The translations under genes and the position numbers were made by a program. The notes under the pieces are model-generated. The model was not told the origin of the DNA, made no database searches, and saw only the letters and a list, made by a program, of their open reading frames with translations. From positions 11,754,001-11,818,000 of the forward strand of contig CM076142.1 in the NCBI GenBank assembly GCA_038025085.1: a DNA stretch of 64,000 bases, given 5' to 3'. This stretch comes from Tetragonia tetragonoides (lineage: Eukaryota > Streptophyta > Magnoliopsida > Caryophyllales > Aizoaceae). Positions 1 to 10,007 of the stretch are shown here, piece by piece (positions within the stretch are counted from its first letter, which is position 1; the number at the start of each line of letters is the position of its first letter).

Positions 1-778
1 TGTGTAATAACCGACGATATAAGGTTGATTTTGATGTGATGCCAACAACTAGTATAAATTCGTTGAAGCAAAAATTTGTAAGGTTTCCTACATTTTTAAT
101 CCTCCATAATCACATAATTTACCGTATGAGAACAAAAATTTCGAAGACAAACAACAATAAAAATAAAATAATCATTTTGAGGTTGAGAATGGTTAAAAGT
201 CGGATAATTTTTAACCTGTCAAAATATTCCCTTGAGTGAGTGAATGGCTGTTTAATGTTTAAAAAAAAAAACCCAAATAATCTTCTAATTAAATTTCTTT
301 TTTTTTTTTGAGAAAAATCTTCTTGATCAAATTTCAACAGTTTCAAAAGGGTCCAAAAAAACATAAATAAAGTCCACTTCAATTGACAACAACAAATCAG
401 TGAACAAATAGAATTAATTAGAGTTCAATAACAAAAATGAAGAGGTTTGTACCTAACTATCAAACAAATACAGTTGGGTGGTATTTTTATGGCAAATTAT
501 CAAATGGTTGGTGTGCCAAATTCTGTTTTTCACCAATTAATTTCAGTATTTTCACGAAGCAGTATATTCAACCGAACAAACTTTAATTTACTCTAATTAA
601 AATTCAGAAATTATCACAGGTTTGTAGAAATTGAAATCCGTATTAAAAAGCGCGAGTGTAAAATTTGAATATCAGATAATCAACGTCAACTATATAACGG
701 AATGTTGTTGTTGTTGTTAGTTAGCGTGGTCAATACGATGTGATATTACTTGTTTTACAGCTTTTATTTTCACTTAAA
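1..778. other. AT-rich intergenic sequence, nothing recognised
   Basis: The stretch is AT-rich with homopolymer runs (a T run near 298-310) and a short GTT repeat near 700-718. Reading frames are short, biased to Lys/Asn/Phe and show no domain. I see no gene here. Confidence 0.6.
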
Positions 779-954
779 ACGCGTTTATCTCAATTTTTCT
801 GGCATGAATGCGCTTTTCTCAAGATAATCTAGGACAAACGCGTGTTTTCTAGCTTTTCTGGCTCAAACGTGTTTTTGTCCCTACTTTCTCAATCCAACGC
901 GTTGTTTCTTCCCAGCGGGATTAAAACGTGTATTTTCGTTCTCCTCCTATAAAT
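779..954 (+). promoter_or_regulatory. Candidate promoter with clustered CAMTA-type sites and a TATA box
   Basis: Five sites of the form ACGCGT or ACGTGT occur in about 150 bp: 779-784, 838-845, 867-872, 897-902 and 926-931. A good TATA box (TATAAAT) follows at 948-954, then a CT-rich leader with a (CT)n run at about 994-1021. ACGCGT and ACGTGT match the MCGCGB and MCGTGT elements bound by calmodulin-binding CAMTA factors; that is family knowledge. Use by this promoter is inferred from the clustering and from the position just before the TATA box. Confidence 0.45.
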
Positions 955-1111
955 CGATCCCAATTGCGCGCGGCATTTTTCACTCTTCACATCCCATCTC
1001 TCTCTCTCTCTCTCTCTCTCTCCCCAATGATGCTTCAAATATTTGTTGTTCATTTTGGGTTAATTTAAAGAATCATTTCAAATTGTTTGCAGATTTGCTG
1101 TTCATGGAAAA

Positions 1112-1145
1112 ATGAATCCTGTTTTGCGGATTCGTAGTAACGAAG
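1112..1145 (+). CDS. Candidate orphan first coding exon, possibly NPL4-like
   Basis: An ATG at 1112 opens 11 codons (MNPVLRIRSNE) followed by a clean splice donor (g|gtaatt) at 1146. The promoter and CT-rich leader lie about 150 bp upstream. The peptide resembles the start of the ubiquitin-like domain of plant NPL4-like proteins (usually LRIRSRDG...), cofactors of the AAA ATPase CDC48. The match is short and from memory, so it is tentative. No later exon was recognised: the following intron-like sequence is duplicated and filled with P450 fragments and transposons, so the gene is probably cut off. A very short upstream frame (ATG GAA AAA TGA) precedes the start. Confidence 0.3.
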
Positions 1146-1754
1146 GTAATTTACTTTGATCATCAAACCCTAAAATTATTCTTCTATTTTATTTTCCTGC
1201 TTTAATTCTTAAGTTTCTGTTGGCAAACTGAGGAAATTTAATTAGTTTTTGATGCATCACGATTGGAATTAGCCCTAGTTTCTAAATAAATAACGTTGCT
1301 TGCTTTTTTTTTTTTTGGTTTGTGGACTGTTTTAATTATTTGAATTAGAACCTAAAACAAGTTGCTTATTTCTGTGAATTCTTAACTATTTGAGTTAGCT
1401 TAATTGCATTAATGGGATTTTATTTTATTTTTTTTATTTTTATTTTTATTTTTTTTTGTTTCTCTGCCGATATTTTAATGTGTTTATGAGAGAGTGCTGC
1501 AGTTGAAGAATTGTTGGTTTGTTTTCTTGATACTGTTATTTCTGTGAGAAGTAGATTTTCTGTCATTTCTTGATGATCTACAAAATTTCTGCAAACCAGC
1601 CACTCCCTAAAGAAAGTTGGGAAATTTAATGTATATGTGATAGTAAACTTTTGTTCTAGCAGTTGTTATCATATTTCATATTTGCATCTCACTTAATATT
1701 GTGAATCAGAGTTTCTTGTCCAAATGATGCTAAAGTAAGTCAATTTCGTACTAG

Positions 1755-2012
1755 TTTCTCCAAGAACTTCTGTTGACTGTGTCTGGATACCAGCTCTGAA
1801 ACATTTTGCCCTCTTGTTGAAAGATGAAGTAGTTCAAGTCTGAGTCGGTTGGGTGCGAACAGGACTAGTCTTGGCCCAAAGGACTCAAGGTGAACCTGTG
1901 GTTAAACAAAAAAAATAAAGAGTCTGAGTCGGTTGAGATTATCAATTTCCTTCCCACTAGACTGGTTCGGAATATTGGTCCATTTTTGAAATATGAGATT
2001 ACATCATGCAGA
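1755..2012 (-). pseudogene. P450 exon 2 remnant (copy A) with a small retroposed insert
   Basis: Reading on the minus strand, this matches the 5' part of exon 2 of the two intact P450 genes (YGPIF..TSL..GRK, then FNYFIFQQEG and SWYPDT). It is interrupted at 1852-1920 by 69 bp ending in an A-rich run. That insert is flanked by an exact 15-bp direct repeat (1837-1851 and 1921-1935), which is the signature of non-LTR retroposition. The remnant is non-coding. Confidence 0.75.
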
Positions 2013-2294
2013 ATAAGAGGTTAGCATAGATGGTCCATGACAACGATTTTTAGATTGCTCACTTGCTCCTCATCAGGCCTTGGGTTGATGGTGATAGTTC
2101 ATTATCATTTTCTGAAACCTGCTTGAGAATAGGATACTAGGAATTTCATAATCAATAAGGGGTCTAGTTGCTGTAATTTCATTATCTTTCTGAAACCTCA
2201 CTTTAGGCCATGCTGATTTCAAAAGAGTGGTGCAGAACTGAACCTAATTTGATTGTAATTTAAACCCTTCATCCCTCATCAAACCCTTTTAGTA

Positions 2295-2440
2295 ATGATT
2301 TGTATTCTTCCCAGTTCCCATGTAAGGCCAGAATCCAGATCTTCACGCCTCCTCAGGATTGCCTCATGTTCTTTCTGTCAATTTGGTAGCATGCATGTTA
2401 GAATAAATCTGATCAATTACAGTACGTATAGAACACTTAA
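2295..2440 (-). pseudogene. P450 exon 5 and intron 4 remnant, out of gene order
   Basis: The text matches exon 5 of the intact P450 genes (EEHEAILRRR... on the minus strand) plus adjoining intron 4. It aligns with 10840-10990 and 18885-19027, including the tract around 'tagcatgcatgt'. A 4-base insertion (cagttccc against cc) breaks the frame. On the plus axis it lies to the right of the exon 2 remnant, the reverse of the order in the intact genes, so the fragment has been rearranged. Confidence 0.7.
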
Positions 2441-2761
2441 TGATAGTTTTTGATGCATGACAAATGGAATTAGCCCTAGTTTCTAAATAAATAATGTTGC
2501 TTGTTTTTTTTTTTCCTTTTTGTTGGTGGGCTGTTTTATTTATTTGACTTAGAACCTAAAACAAGTTGCTTATTTCTTTTGGCTAATGGAATATACTTAT
2601 CATTTTCCAAAAAAAAAAAATTGCTTATTTCTCTCCAAGTATGTTAATGTGCATTGCTCTTGGAGATTGTACTGTGAATTTTTACTTATTTGACTTTCCC
2701 TTAATTGCATTAAGTGGGAATTGTTTTTGTTTGTGTGGCGATATTTTAATGTGTTTATGTG

Positions 2762-3330
2762 TAGGGATGTAAATGGATCGGATTCGGATCGGGTGGAGCG
2801 TCATCCGCTCCATCCGCGAAATCCATTTGATCAATCCGCTCCATCCGTCATCCGCGAACCATCCAATCCATATCCAATCCGTCCGTCATCCGCGGATTAG
2901 TGGATGGATCGGGTGCTTAACGGTTTATGGACTAAAAACAATAATTAAACCCAACTATAATAAAATTGTTAGTAGTCAAACAAAACTTCAACTCATATAC
3001 GATAATTTTACCTTGTAACAATAAAAATAACACAATTTAGTTTAAATAATAACAATACACATTTAAAAACAAGTAAAATTAAACTAAGATGTAAATATAA
3101 CATAGGTTTGATATCTTTTTATATAATTTTTTTACACTTTTATATCTAAACGGGTGACGGATGGATTCGCGGATCAGGTTAGTAGATGAGAAATCTCATC
3201 CATCATCCGCTCCATCCGCCATCCGCTCCATCCATCATCCGCTCCATCATCCATTTAATCGGGTTTTAATCCATATATACGGTTCGGATGGAGCGGATAT
3301 CCGTGGATCATGAATCCATTTACATCCCTA
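2762..3330. mobile_element. hAT-type MITE with 17-bp perfect TIRs and 8-bp TSD
   Basis: The ends are tagggatgtaaatggat and its exact reverse complement. The flanks carry an identical 8-bp target duplication, tttatgtg, at 2754-2761 and 3331-3338. Eight-bp duplications and TAGGG-type ends are typical of hAT transposons. The 569-bp body has many short 'atccgctccatccg' motifs at both ends and an AT-rich middle, with no transposase. The paralogous stretch near 1482-1500 has no insertion. The frame at 2773-3018 lies inside the element and is not a gene. Confidence 0.85.
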
Positions 3331-3589
3331 TTTATGTGTGAGTGCTGCTGTTGAAGAATTGTTGGCGTGTTTTCTTGATACTGTCCTTTCTTTGAGAAGT
3401 AGATTATCTGTCATTTCTTAATGATCTACAAAATTTCTGCAAACCAGCCCCTCCCTAGAGAAAGTTGGGAAATTTAATAGTAAAACTTTGTGCTAACAGT
3501 TGTTATCATATTGCATCTCACTTAATATTGTGAACCAGAGTTTCTTGTCGAAATGATGCCGAAGTAGATAAGTCAATTTTGTACTAGTT

Positions 3590-3726
3590 TCTTCATCAAG
3601 AACTTCTGTTGACTGTGTCTGGATACCAGCTCTGAAACATTTTTCCCTCTTGTTGAAAGATGAAGTAGTTCAAGTCTGAGTCGGCCACCAAAAAGCGGTT
3701 GGTGTGAGTGGGTGCGAACAGGACTA
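3590..3726 (-). pseudogene. P450 exon 2 remnant (copy B), left part
   Basis: This is the second copy of the exon 2 remnant seen at 1755-2012. The small retroposed insert starts at 3685 and is fuller here, with about 16 more bases (ccaccaaaaagcggttggtg region) than copy A. It is cut at 3726 by the copia element and continues at 9213. Confidence 0.7.
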
Positions 3727-3968
3727 TGATAATGTAAATAATTCAGAATATGTAAATATTTCTCTTTGTATGTAGAGCATTAATTATATTTGTATTTCTC
3801 TAGATTATTCTTAGAGTATTCTAGATAATACTTAGAGTATTCTAGATATTTAGAGTATTCTAGATTATACTTGCATACTATTGTAATCTTCTGGATTGTT
3901 CCATGTAATTACTATATAAAGAGACTAATACAACACTAATCCCTCAAGAGGAATTACACTTATTCTCA
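3727..3968 (+). repeat. 5' LTR of copia element 1
   Basis: The 242-bp repeat starts tgataatg and ends ttattctca. It contains several copies of 'agagtattctaga' and a TATA-like tract (tactatataaag) near 3910-3921 that is probably the element's own promoter. Confidence 0.93.
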
Positions 3969-3980
3969 TGGTATCAGAGC
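3969..3980 (+). other. Primer-binding site of copia element 1
   Basis: The sequence tggtatcagagc directly after the 5' LTR is the usual plant copia site, complementary to the 3' end of initiator methionine tRNA. It primes minus-strand DNA synthesis. Confidence 0.92.
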
Positions 3981-4468
3981 TTCTCTCCCTCAACCTCCCT
4001 CTAATCACTCTCTAAATTTCTCTCTAATCCCTCTCTCTCTCTCCTGTGCCTGTGTCCCCTCACTGTGAACCTCACCGCTCTCCCTCTCTACTCTTCATCC
4101 TCCCTGCTCCTCTCTCTCTCTCCAGCTGCACGGGCCAACAACCAGCCCAGGACACCTGACCGCTCTCGCCCGGCCATTAGATCCGCTTTCACTGCCGCCG
4201 TTACTCGAGCCCTCACGACCACCTCACTCCTCTCGTCACTTCTGCCCAGAATTTCGGCCCTCACAACCTCCCGCCACCACCGCTACCCATCTGCCCTGTT
4301 CTTCTCCCGCCGTCATCGCCCACTCCCTCGTCATCCCTGTCGTGGTCTGGCCAAGTTCTCATCTCTCTTTCTCCTCTAAATTCTCCCCCCTTCTCTATCT
4401 TAAACCACTACCTCACTTTCTATTTTTTTTATTCTTTTTATTAGTTTCCAGTCAAAACTTGGCTTAAA

Positions 4469-4501
<33 letters not shown>

Positions 4502-4646
4502 AAAACATTTCTCACTTATTTTTAATCACCCAACCAAACTCTTTGCCTCCTACCCTTGTGAGTTACCCTTAGTCCACCTTACCTAATCCTATCTCCTTTC
4601 GTTTCCGGAAAAAAAAAAAAAAAAAAAAAAAAAGCCCTCTGTACTC
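3981..4646 (+). other. Untranslated leader of copia element 1
   Basis: CT-rich leader with two long A runs (about 4467-4500 and 4610-4633). The reading frame at 4065-4379 is a Ser/Arg/Pro-rich product of the composition and shows no domain, so it is not called as a gene. Confidence 0.7.
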
Positions 4647-5384
4647 ATGGCCGAAGAAAATACCAACCCTCCTCCACCACTCAATCTTGAAAAGCCTTAT
4701 GGCATCAATAATATGAAGGCTTATATACCCCTTCTCTTGGACATTGATGAACTCAACTATGATGCGTGGCGAGAATTATTTGAAACTCATTGCTTGAGTT
4801 TTGGGGTTCTTGGTCATCTTGACGGCACTTCCATTTCTTCAGGAGAAACTGACATAGAGTGGAAACGTCTTGATGGTATTGTCAAATTGTGGATGTATGG
4901 GACTATCACCAAGTCCCTTCTCCAAATGATTCTCAAGAAAGGCGGCACTGCCCGTGAGGTATGGCTTAGTCTTGAAAACCTCTTTCGCGATAACAAAGAT
5001 GCTCGTGCCATTCAGCTTGACAACGAGCTTCGCAATATTGAAATGGGTGAGTCCTCTGTTCATGACTACTGCAACCGGATTAAAACCTTTTCTGACCTTC
5101 TTGCCAATATTGACAACCCTGTCCCGGATAAGAATCTTGTCACTTACCTTATAAATGGTCTCAATTCAAAATTTGAACATATGGGACCCATCATTCGGTA
5201 CCGCAATCCTTTCCCCTCTTTTCTTCAAGCTCGTTCAATGCTCCTCCTCGAGGAACAACGTCTTTCCAAACCTCGACAAACCATAGCCTCTCACACTGAT
5301 CACTCATCCTCCTCCACTATCCTCTTCACCCCTACCCTCTCACAACCGGAAGCCCAATCTACCCCACCACCCTCAATGCCCTGA
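4647..5384 (+). pseudogene. gag of copia element 1, interrupted
   Basis: Encodes a retrotransposon Gag: an N-terminal Pro-rich start, YDAWRELFETHCLSFG, and a UBN2-type core (WLSLENLFRDNKDARAIQL, then the DYCNRIKTFSDLL region). It forms the virus-like particle. The frame ends at a TGA at 5382-5384, but the same frame continues with basic Gly/Arg/Asn-rich residues expected of the nucleocapsid tail and meets another stop (TAG) near 5532. These look like nonsense changes. The frame then changes relative to pol near 5740-5760. No clear CCHC zinc knuckle is seen. Confidence 0.85.
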
Positions 5385-5686
5385 CACACCGACAATAACA
5401 AAAAGAACAATGACAAAGGGAGTCGTAATGGTCGTGGGCGCCATAACTCCACACCACAACAAGCTAGGACCTCACAAAACGCGACTCAACTCGCACAACC
5501 GGTCTGGCCACCCTTCTACTGGCCGCCACCCTAGCCCGTAGCCCCTACTTGGCACCAGCCTAACACTTCAACCGCCACCCCTCAGCCTTCCTTGGTACGT
5601 GTTCTGGCGCCCTCCCCTGCGCCCGGCGTGCTCGGACGGGGCCCACACGCCACCCCTTCAACATTCTCGACCACCGTCCCACCACC

Positions 5687-8600
5687 ATGGACCTGGTTTT
5701 CACCTGCGTCCGCCAACCAATATGCTGCTCCATTGCGCCTACCACTTCCCTTCCGCAAGCCTTCAACACTCTTTCTCTCCAGGATCCCGGTGATGCCGGT
5801 TGGTATATGGATACAGGGGCTTCCGCCCATTTGACGTCCACACCAGGTAATCTAAATTCTGTTTTTAATAAAAGCATCACTAATTCTATTATAGTCGGTG
5901 ACAGATCCTTGATACCTGTAACTCATATGGGCTCCACTTGTTTACCCAATCCCAATCGTCCCCTTTACCTTCAGAATGTGCTTGTGTCCCCTAAAATTAT
6001 TAAAAATCTTATTTCAGTTCGTCAATTTGTTAGAGATAATAAGTGTTCTGTTGAATTTGACCCCAATGGCTTTACTGTTAAGGATCTTTTGACGCGGAAA
6101 ATGCTACTCCGATGTGATAGTGACGGCGACCTCTATCCCGCCACTCCCACACCTTCCGCAGCTCCACCTACCGCTCTCCTCACCACCAGCCACTCCACCT
6201 GGCACCGCCGTTTGGGTCACCCGGGCGACACAGTTCTCCAGTCTTTAGTTTCTAGGGGTTTTATTTCTTGTAATAAACAGGACAAACATTCCAACTTATG
6301 TCATGCATGTCAACTAGGGAAACATGTTAGACTTCCATTTTGTCGTTCTGAGTCTGTCGTAGAGTCTCCATTTGATATAATTCATTCAGATCTTTGGACC
6401 TCTCCCATTTCTAGTGTGAGTGGAATAAAATATTATGTTATTTTTCTAGATCATTTCTCCCAATTTTTGTGGGTTTATCCTCTTCGCCGCAAATCCGATG
6501 CTTTTTCTAAATTTCTTCATTTTCGTGCTTATGTTCATACTCAATTTAATCGTGAAATAAAAGCTTTTCAATGTGACCATGGCGGTGAATTCGATAATAC
6601 CCCACTTCACGATCTTTTTGCGGCAAACGGGATGGTGATTCGTTTTTCATGCCCACGCACCTCCTAACAAAATGGGAAGTCCGAACGGATGATACGCACC
6701 ATCAATAATATTGTCCGCACCCTTCTCTTTCAGGCTCACCTCCCACCGACTTATTGGGTTGAAGCTCTCCACATGGCTACTCATCTGCTTAATATTCTCC
6801 CATCCACCACAATCCAAAATGACATACCTTTCTCTAAACTCTTCAACAAACCCGTCTCCCACTCTCATCTTAGGTTTTTTGGATGTCTCTGTTATCCTAA
6901 TCTCTCTTCCTCCGCCCCTCACAAATTAGCTCCCAGGTCCACACCATGTGTCTTCCTTTGTTACCCTGCTAATCATCGGGGTTACCGTTGTCTTGACCTT
7001 CAGACTCGTAAAATTATCATCTCTCGTCATGTCACGTTTGACGAGTCCGTATTTCCTTTTGCTTCTATTTCCTCCACACCACCCTCCACATATGACTTTT
7101 TGGATGTCTCCTCTGAAATCTCACCTATCTCTCGCTCTCTTCTTGAGTCTCCGAGTGTTCCCCACCCGGTGCTACAAGTGGATACGTCTCTTCCCCCTCC
7201 GGGGGTGACTCCATCTCCGCCCACAAGCCCTACCGCCACCTCTATATCTCCCATAAATGACCAGGGCTCTAATGAGTCTCCCACCCCTACATCGACCAAC
7301 TCTACACCTTCTCCCCCACCACCTCCCCCTCCCCATCCCACTCACCACATGGTTACCCGGGGTCAAAATGGAATTTTTAAACCTATCCAAAAACTTAACC
7401 TTCTTACCTCCACCCTTTCACCTATTCCTCGTTCACATATTCAAGCCCTCAAGGATCCTAACTGGCGTGCGGCCATGCAGGCCGAATATGATGCTCTTAT
7501 TAAAAACGGAACTTGGGTCTTGGAACCCCGCCCTCCCAGGGTTAATGTGGTATGTTCTATGTGGTTATACAAGCACAAATTCAATTCTGATGGGTCCCTG
7601 GAGCGATACAAGGCTCGTATGGTTACCAATGGTAAGTCTCAACATCCTGGTATTGATTGTGATGAAACTTTCAGTCCAGTTGTCAAACCAGCTACCATTC
7701 GCACTATATTAAGCCTTGCCCTCTCCTGTTCCTGGCCGATCCATCAATTGGACGTGAAAAATGCTTTTCTCCATGGGACCCTACAGGAGACCGTTTACAT
7801 GCATCAACCCCCTGGGTTTGTTGATCCTGTTCATCCTGATTATGTGTGTCGTCTCCGCAAATCGCTGTATGGCCTCAAACAGGCTCCTCGTGCCTGGTAT
7901 CAGCGATTCTTCGAGTATATGGCCCGCATCGGCTTCCAACATAGTGTCTCCGATTCTTCTCTCTTCATCTACTGCCACAAGAATGACATGTCATTCTTAT
8001 TACTTTATGTTGATGACATCATACTCACAGCTTCCTCAGACACCCTTCTACAGCGTATCATTTTCTCTCTCAGTTCTGAGTTTGCCATGAGTGATTTAGG
8101 TCCTCTACACTATTTTCTTGGGATCGCTGCAACCCGCACCAAGGACGGTCTTTTCCTCTCCCTACAAAAGTATGCTCTTGAGATACTTGATCGTGCCAAT
8201 ATGACCAATTGCAAGCCTTGCACCACCCCTGTTGATACGAAGTCCAAACTTGGTCCTTCGGGTCCTCTAGTTGAGGATCCTTCTCTCTACCGTAGTCTTG
8301 CCAGTGCATTGCAATATCTCACTTTCACTCGACCCGATCTTTCTTATGCTGTCCAGCAGATCTGCCTCTTTATGCATGATCCTCGAGAACCCCATTTCAA
8401 TGCTCTCAAACGCATTCTTCGATATGTCCGGGGCACCATAGATCATGGCCTCCATCTGTATCCATCCACTACCACCGGCCTTATTGCGTATTCTGATGCT
8501 GACTGGGGTGGATGTCCTGATACCCGACGCTCCACATCGGGGTATTGTGTGTTTTTGGGTAATAATCTTCTATCTTGGTCTTCTAAGCGCCAAGCTACTA

Positions 8601-8968
8601 TTTCTCGATCTAGCGCTGAAGCCGAATATCGGGGTGTCGCCAACGCAGTTGCTGAGACCTGTTGGATTCGCAACTTGCTCCTAAAGCTTCATTGCCCTCT
8701 CACTCGAGCTACCTTGGTGTACTGTGATAATGTCAGTGTCGTGTACTTGTCTACTAATCCAGTTCAACACCAACGCACGAAACATATAGAGATTGACATT
8801 CATTTTGTACGTGAGAAGGTAGCTTTGGGCCATGTTAGTGTTCTTCACGTCCCTTCCAGTTCTCAATATGCGGACATATTTACGAAGGGCCTTCCATCCA
8901 CTCTTTTCAATGATTTTCGCTCCAGTCTAAGCGTTCGCCCTCCTCCCGCTCCGACTGCGGGGGTGTGA
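5687..8968 (+). pseudogene. pol of copia element 1 (protease, integrase, RT, RNase H) with one in-frame stop
   Basis: One frame runs through. Protease has WYMDTGASAHLTS (DTGA active site). The pre-integrase zinc region has WHRRLGHPG and CHACQLGKH. The integrase core has FDIIHSDLW, YVIFLDHFSQFLW and QCDHGGEFDN. RT has WLYKHKFNSDGSLERYKAR, LDVKNAFLHG and LLYVDDII. RNase H has AYSDADWGG, SSAEAEYRG and the NPVQHQRTKHIEIDIHFVRE tail. Positions 6665-6667 are TAA where the family normally has a Gln codon before NGKSER, so a single substitution splits the frame. The final TGA lies inside the 3' LTR (8966-8968). Confidence 0.9.
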
Positions 8969-9207
8969 TAATGTAAATAATTCAGAATATGTAAATATTC
9001 CTCTTTGTATGTAGAGCATTAATTATATTTGTATTTCTCTAGATTATATTTAAAGTATTCTAGATAATACTTAGAGTATTCTAGATATTTAGAGTATTCT
9101 AGATTATACTTGCATACTATTGTAATCTTCTGGATTGTTCCATGTAATTACTATATAAAGAGACTAATACAACACTAATCCCTCAAGGGGAATTACACTT
9201 ATTCTCA
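8966..9207 (+). repeat. 3' LTR of copia element 1
   Basis: 242 bp, matching the 5' LTR with about five differences by eye (for example tattcctc against tatttctc, and aagggga against aagagga). It is followed by the target duplication GACTA at 9208-9212. Confidence 0.93.
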
Positions 9208-9212
9208 GACTA

Positions 9213-9345
9213 GTCTTGGCCCAAAGGGCTCAAGGTGAACCTGTGGTTAATGAAAAAAAAAAGTCTGATTTGGTTGGGGTTATCAATCTCCTTCCCACTA
9301 GACTGGTTCGGAATATTGGTCCATATCTGAAATATGAGATTACAT
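9213..9345 (-). pseudogene. P450 exon 2 remnant (copy B), right part
   Basis: This continues the fragment broken at 3726. The remaining 48 bp of the retroposed insert end in an A run (9251-9262), followed by the second target-site copy aagtctgatttgg (9261-9273) and then the start of P450 exon 2 with its intron 1 acceptor. Confidence 0.7.
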
Positions 9346-10007
9346 CGTGCAGAATAAGAGGTTGGTATAGATGGTCCATGGCAACGATTTTTATTGCTCA
9401 CTTGCTCCGCATCAGGCCTTGGGTTGATCGATGGTGATAGTTCATTATCATTTTCTATATTCTGCTTGAGAATAGGATACTAGGAATTTCATAATTAGTA
9501 AGGGGTATAGTTGCTGTAATTTCATTATCTTTTCCCCATGAAATTGTTACCTAGTTCGTTGAGACAGTTAAAAAGATGATGCACTCAACAGGTTTGTTTT
9601 GTATGTAGGTTTGTCTCTGGATTTCAAAAGAGTGGTACGGAACTGAACCTAATTTATTGTTGTGATTGTAATTTAAACCCTTATTCCTCATCAAACCCTT
9701 TTAATATTGGACTCACTGAATAAGATATTTCCCATGAAATATAAATAGTTGAGAGTAGTTGTGGACTTGACAACTATTATAACTTATTTTTGCATTGAAC
9801 TAAACGTAAACTGAATGGTGAAAATCGGGCAATGATTTTGCCAAGGCACTAATTACTTCTTTCAAAGCAGATACTTCCTCTACTTGACTCATTTGCCTTG
9901 GAAGGAGTGATTATTGCCTTGGTAAAATCACTACTCCCATTGACAGGCTTCACAGATGATTGGGCATGGCCCTCCACCAGTCCCTTCATTTCGCCTGTTG
10001 AGCAGGA
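9346..10007. other. Spacer: duplicated non-coding text, then 3' flank of P450 gene 1
   Basis: 9346-9690 repeats the text of 2012-2290 (for example 'catcaggccttgggttgat'). From about 9700 the text resembles the 3' flank of P450 gene 2 only weakly. No independent gene is visible. Confidence 0.6.

Larger units (their letters stand above)
3727..9207 (+). mobile_element. Ty1/copia LTR retrotransposon 1 (nearly complete, non-autonomous)
   Basis: Two 242-bp LTRs (3727-3968 and 8966-9207) begin TG and end CA. The 5-bp target duplication GACTA is exact (3722-3726 and 9208-9212). A primer-binding site complementary to initiator methionine tRNA follows the 5' LTR, and a short purine-rich tract (gcgggggtg) precedes the 3' LTR. 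Gene order is gag, protease, integrase, RT, RNase H, so the element is copia. The gag and integrase look closest to the Ale/RE1-like lineage, from memory. By eye the LTRs differ at about five positions, so the insertion is fairly young. Coding damage is listed in the gag and pol entries. Confidence 0.95.
1240..9690. repeat. Segmental duplication carrying P450 debris, second copy split by a retrotransposon
   Basis: Copy A runs about 1240-2440. Copy B runs about 2445-3726 and resumes at 9208-9690 after the copia element. Shared landmarks are 'agccctagtttctaaataa' (about 1269 and 2471), 'gaagaattgttggtttg' (about 1505; one base changed near 3352), the P450 exon 2 remnant, and the text around 2041-2290 versus 9377-9690. 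Copy B additionally holds the hAT MITE at 2762-3330. Because copy A lacks both insertions it serves as the empty-site control for each. Confidence 0.8.

Noticed and set aside
4065..4379. 104-codon frame after the first LTR as a gene
   Set aside because: It lies in the retrotransposon leader, is Ser/Arg/Pro-rich from CT-rich sequence, and shows no domain.
5560..5880. Minus-strand 106-codon frame
   Set aside because: It is antisense to the gag-pol junction of copia 1 and has no domain.
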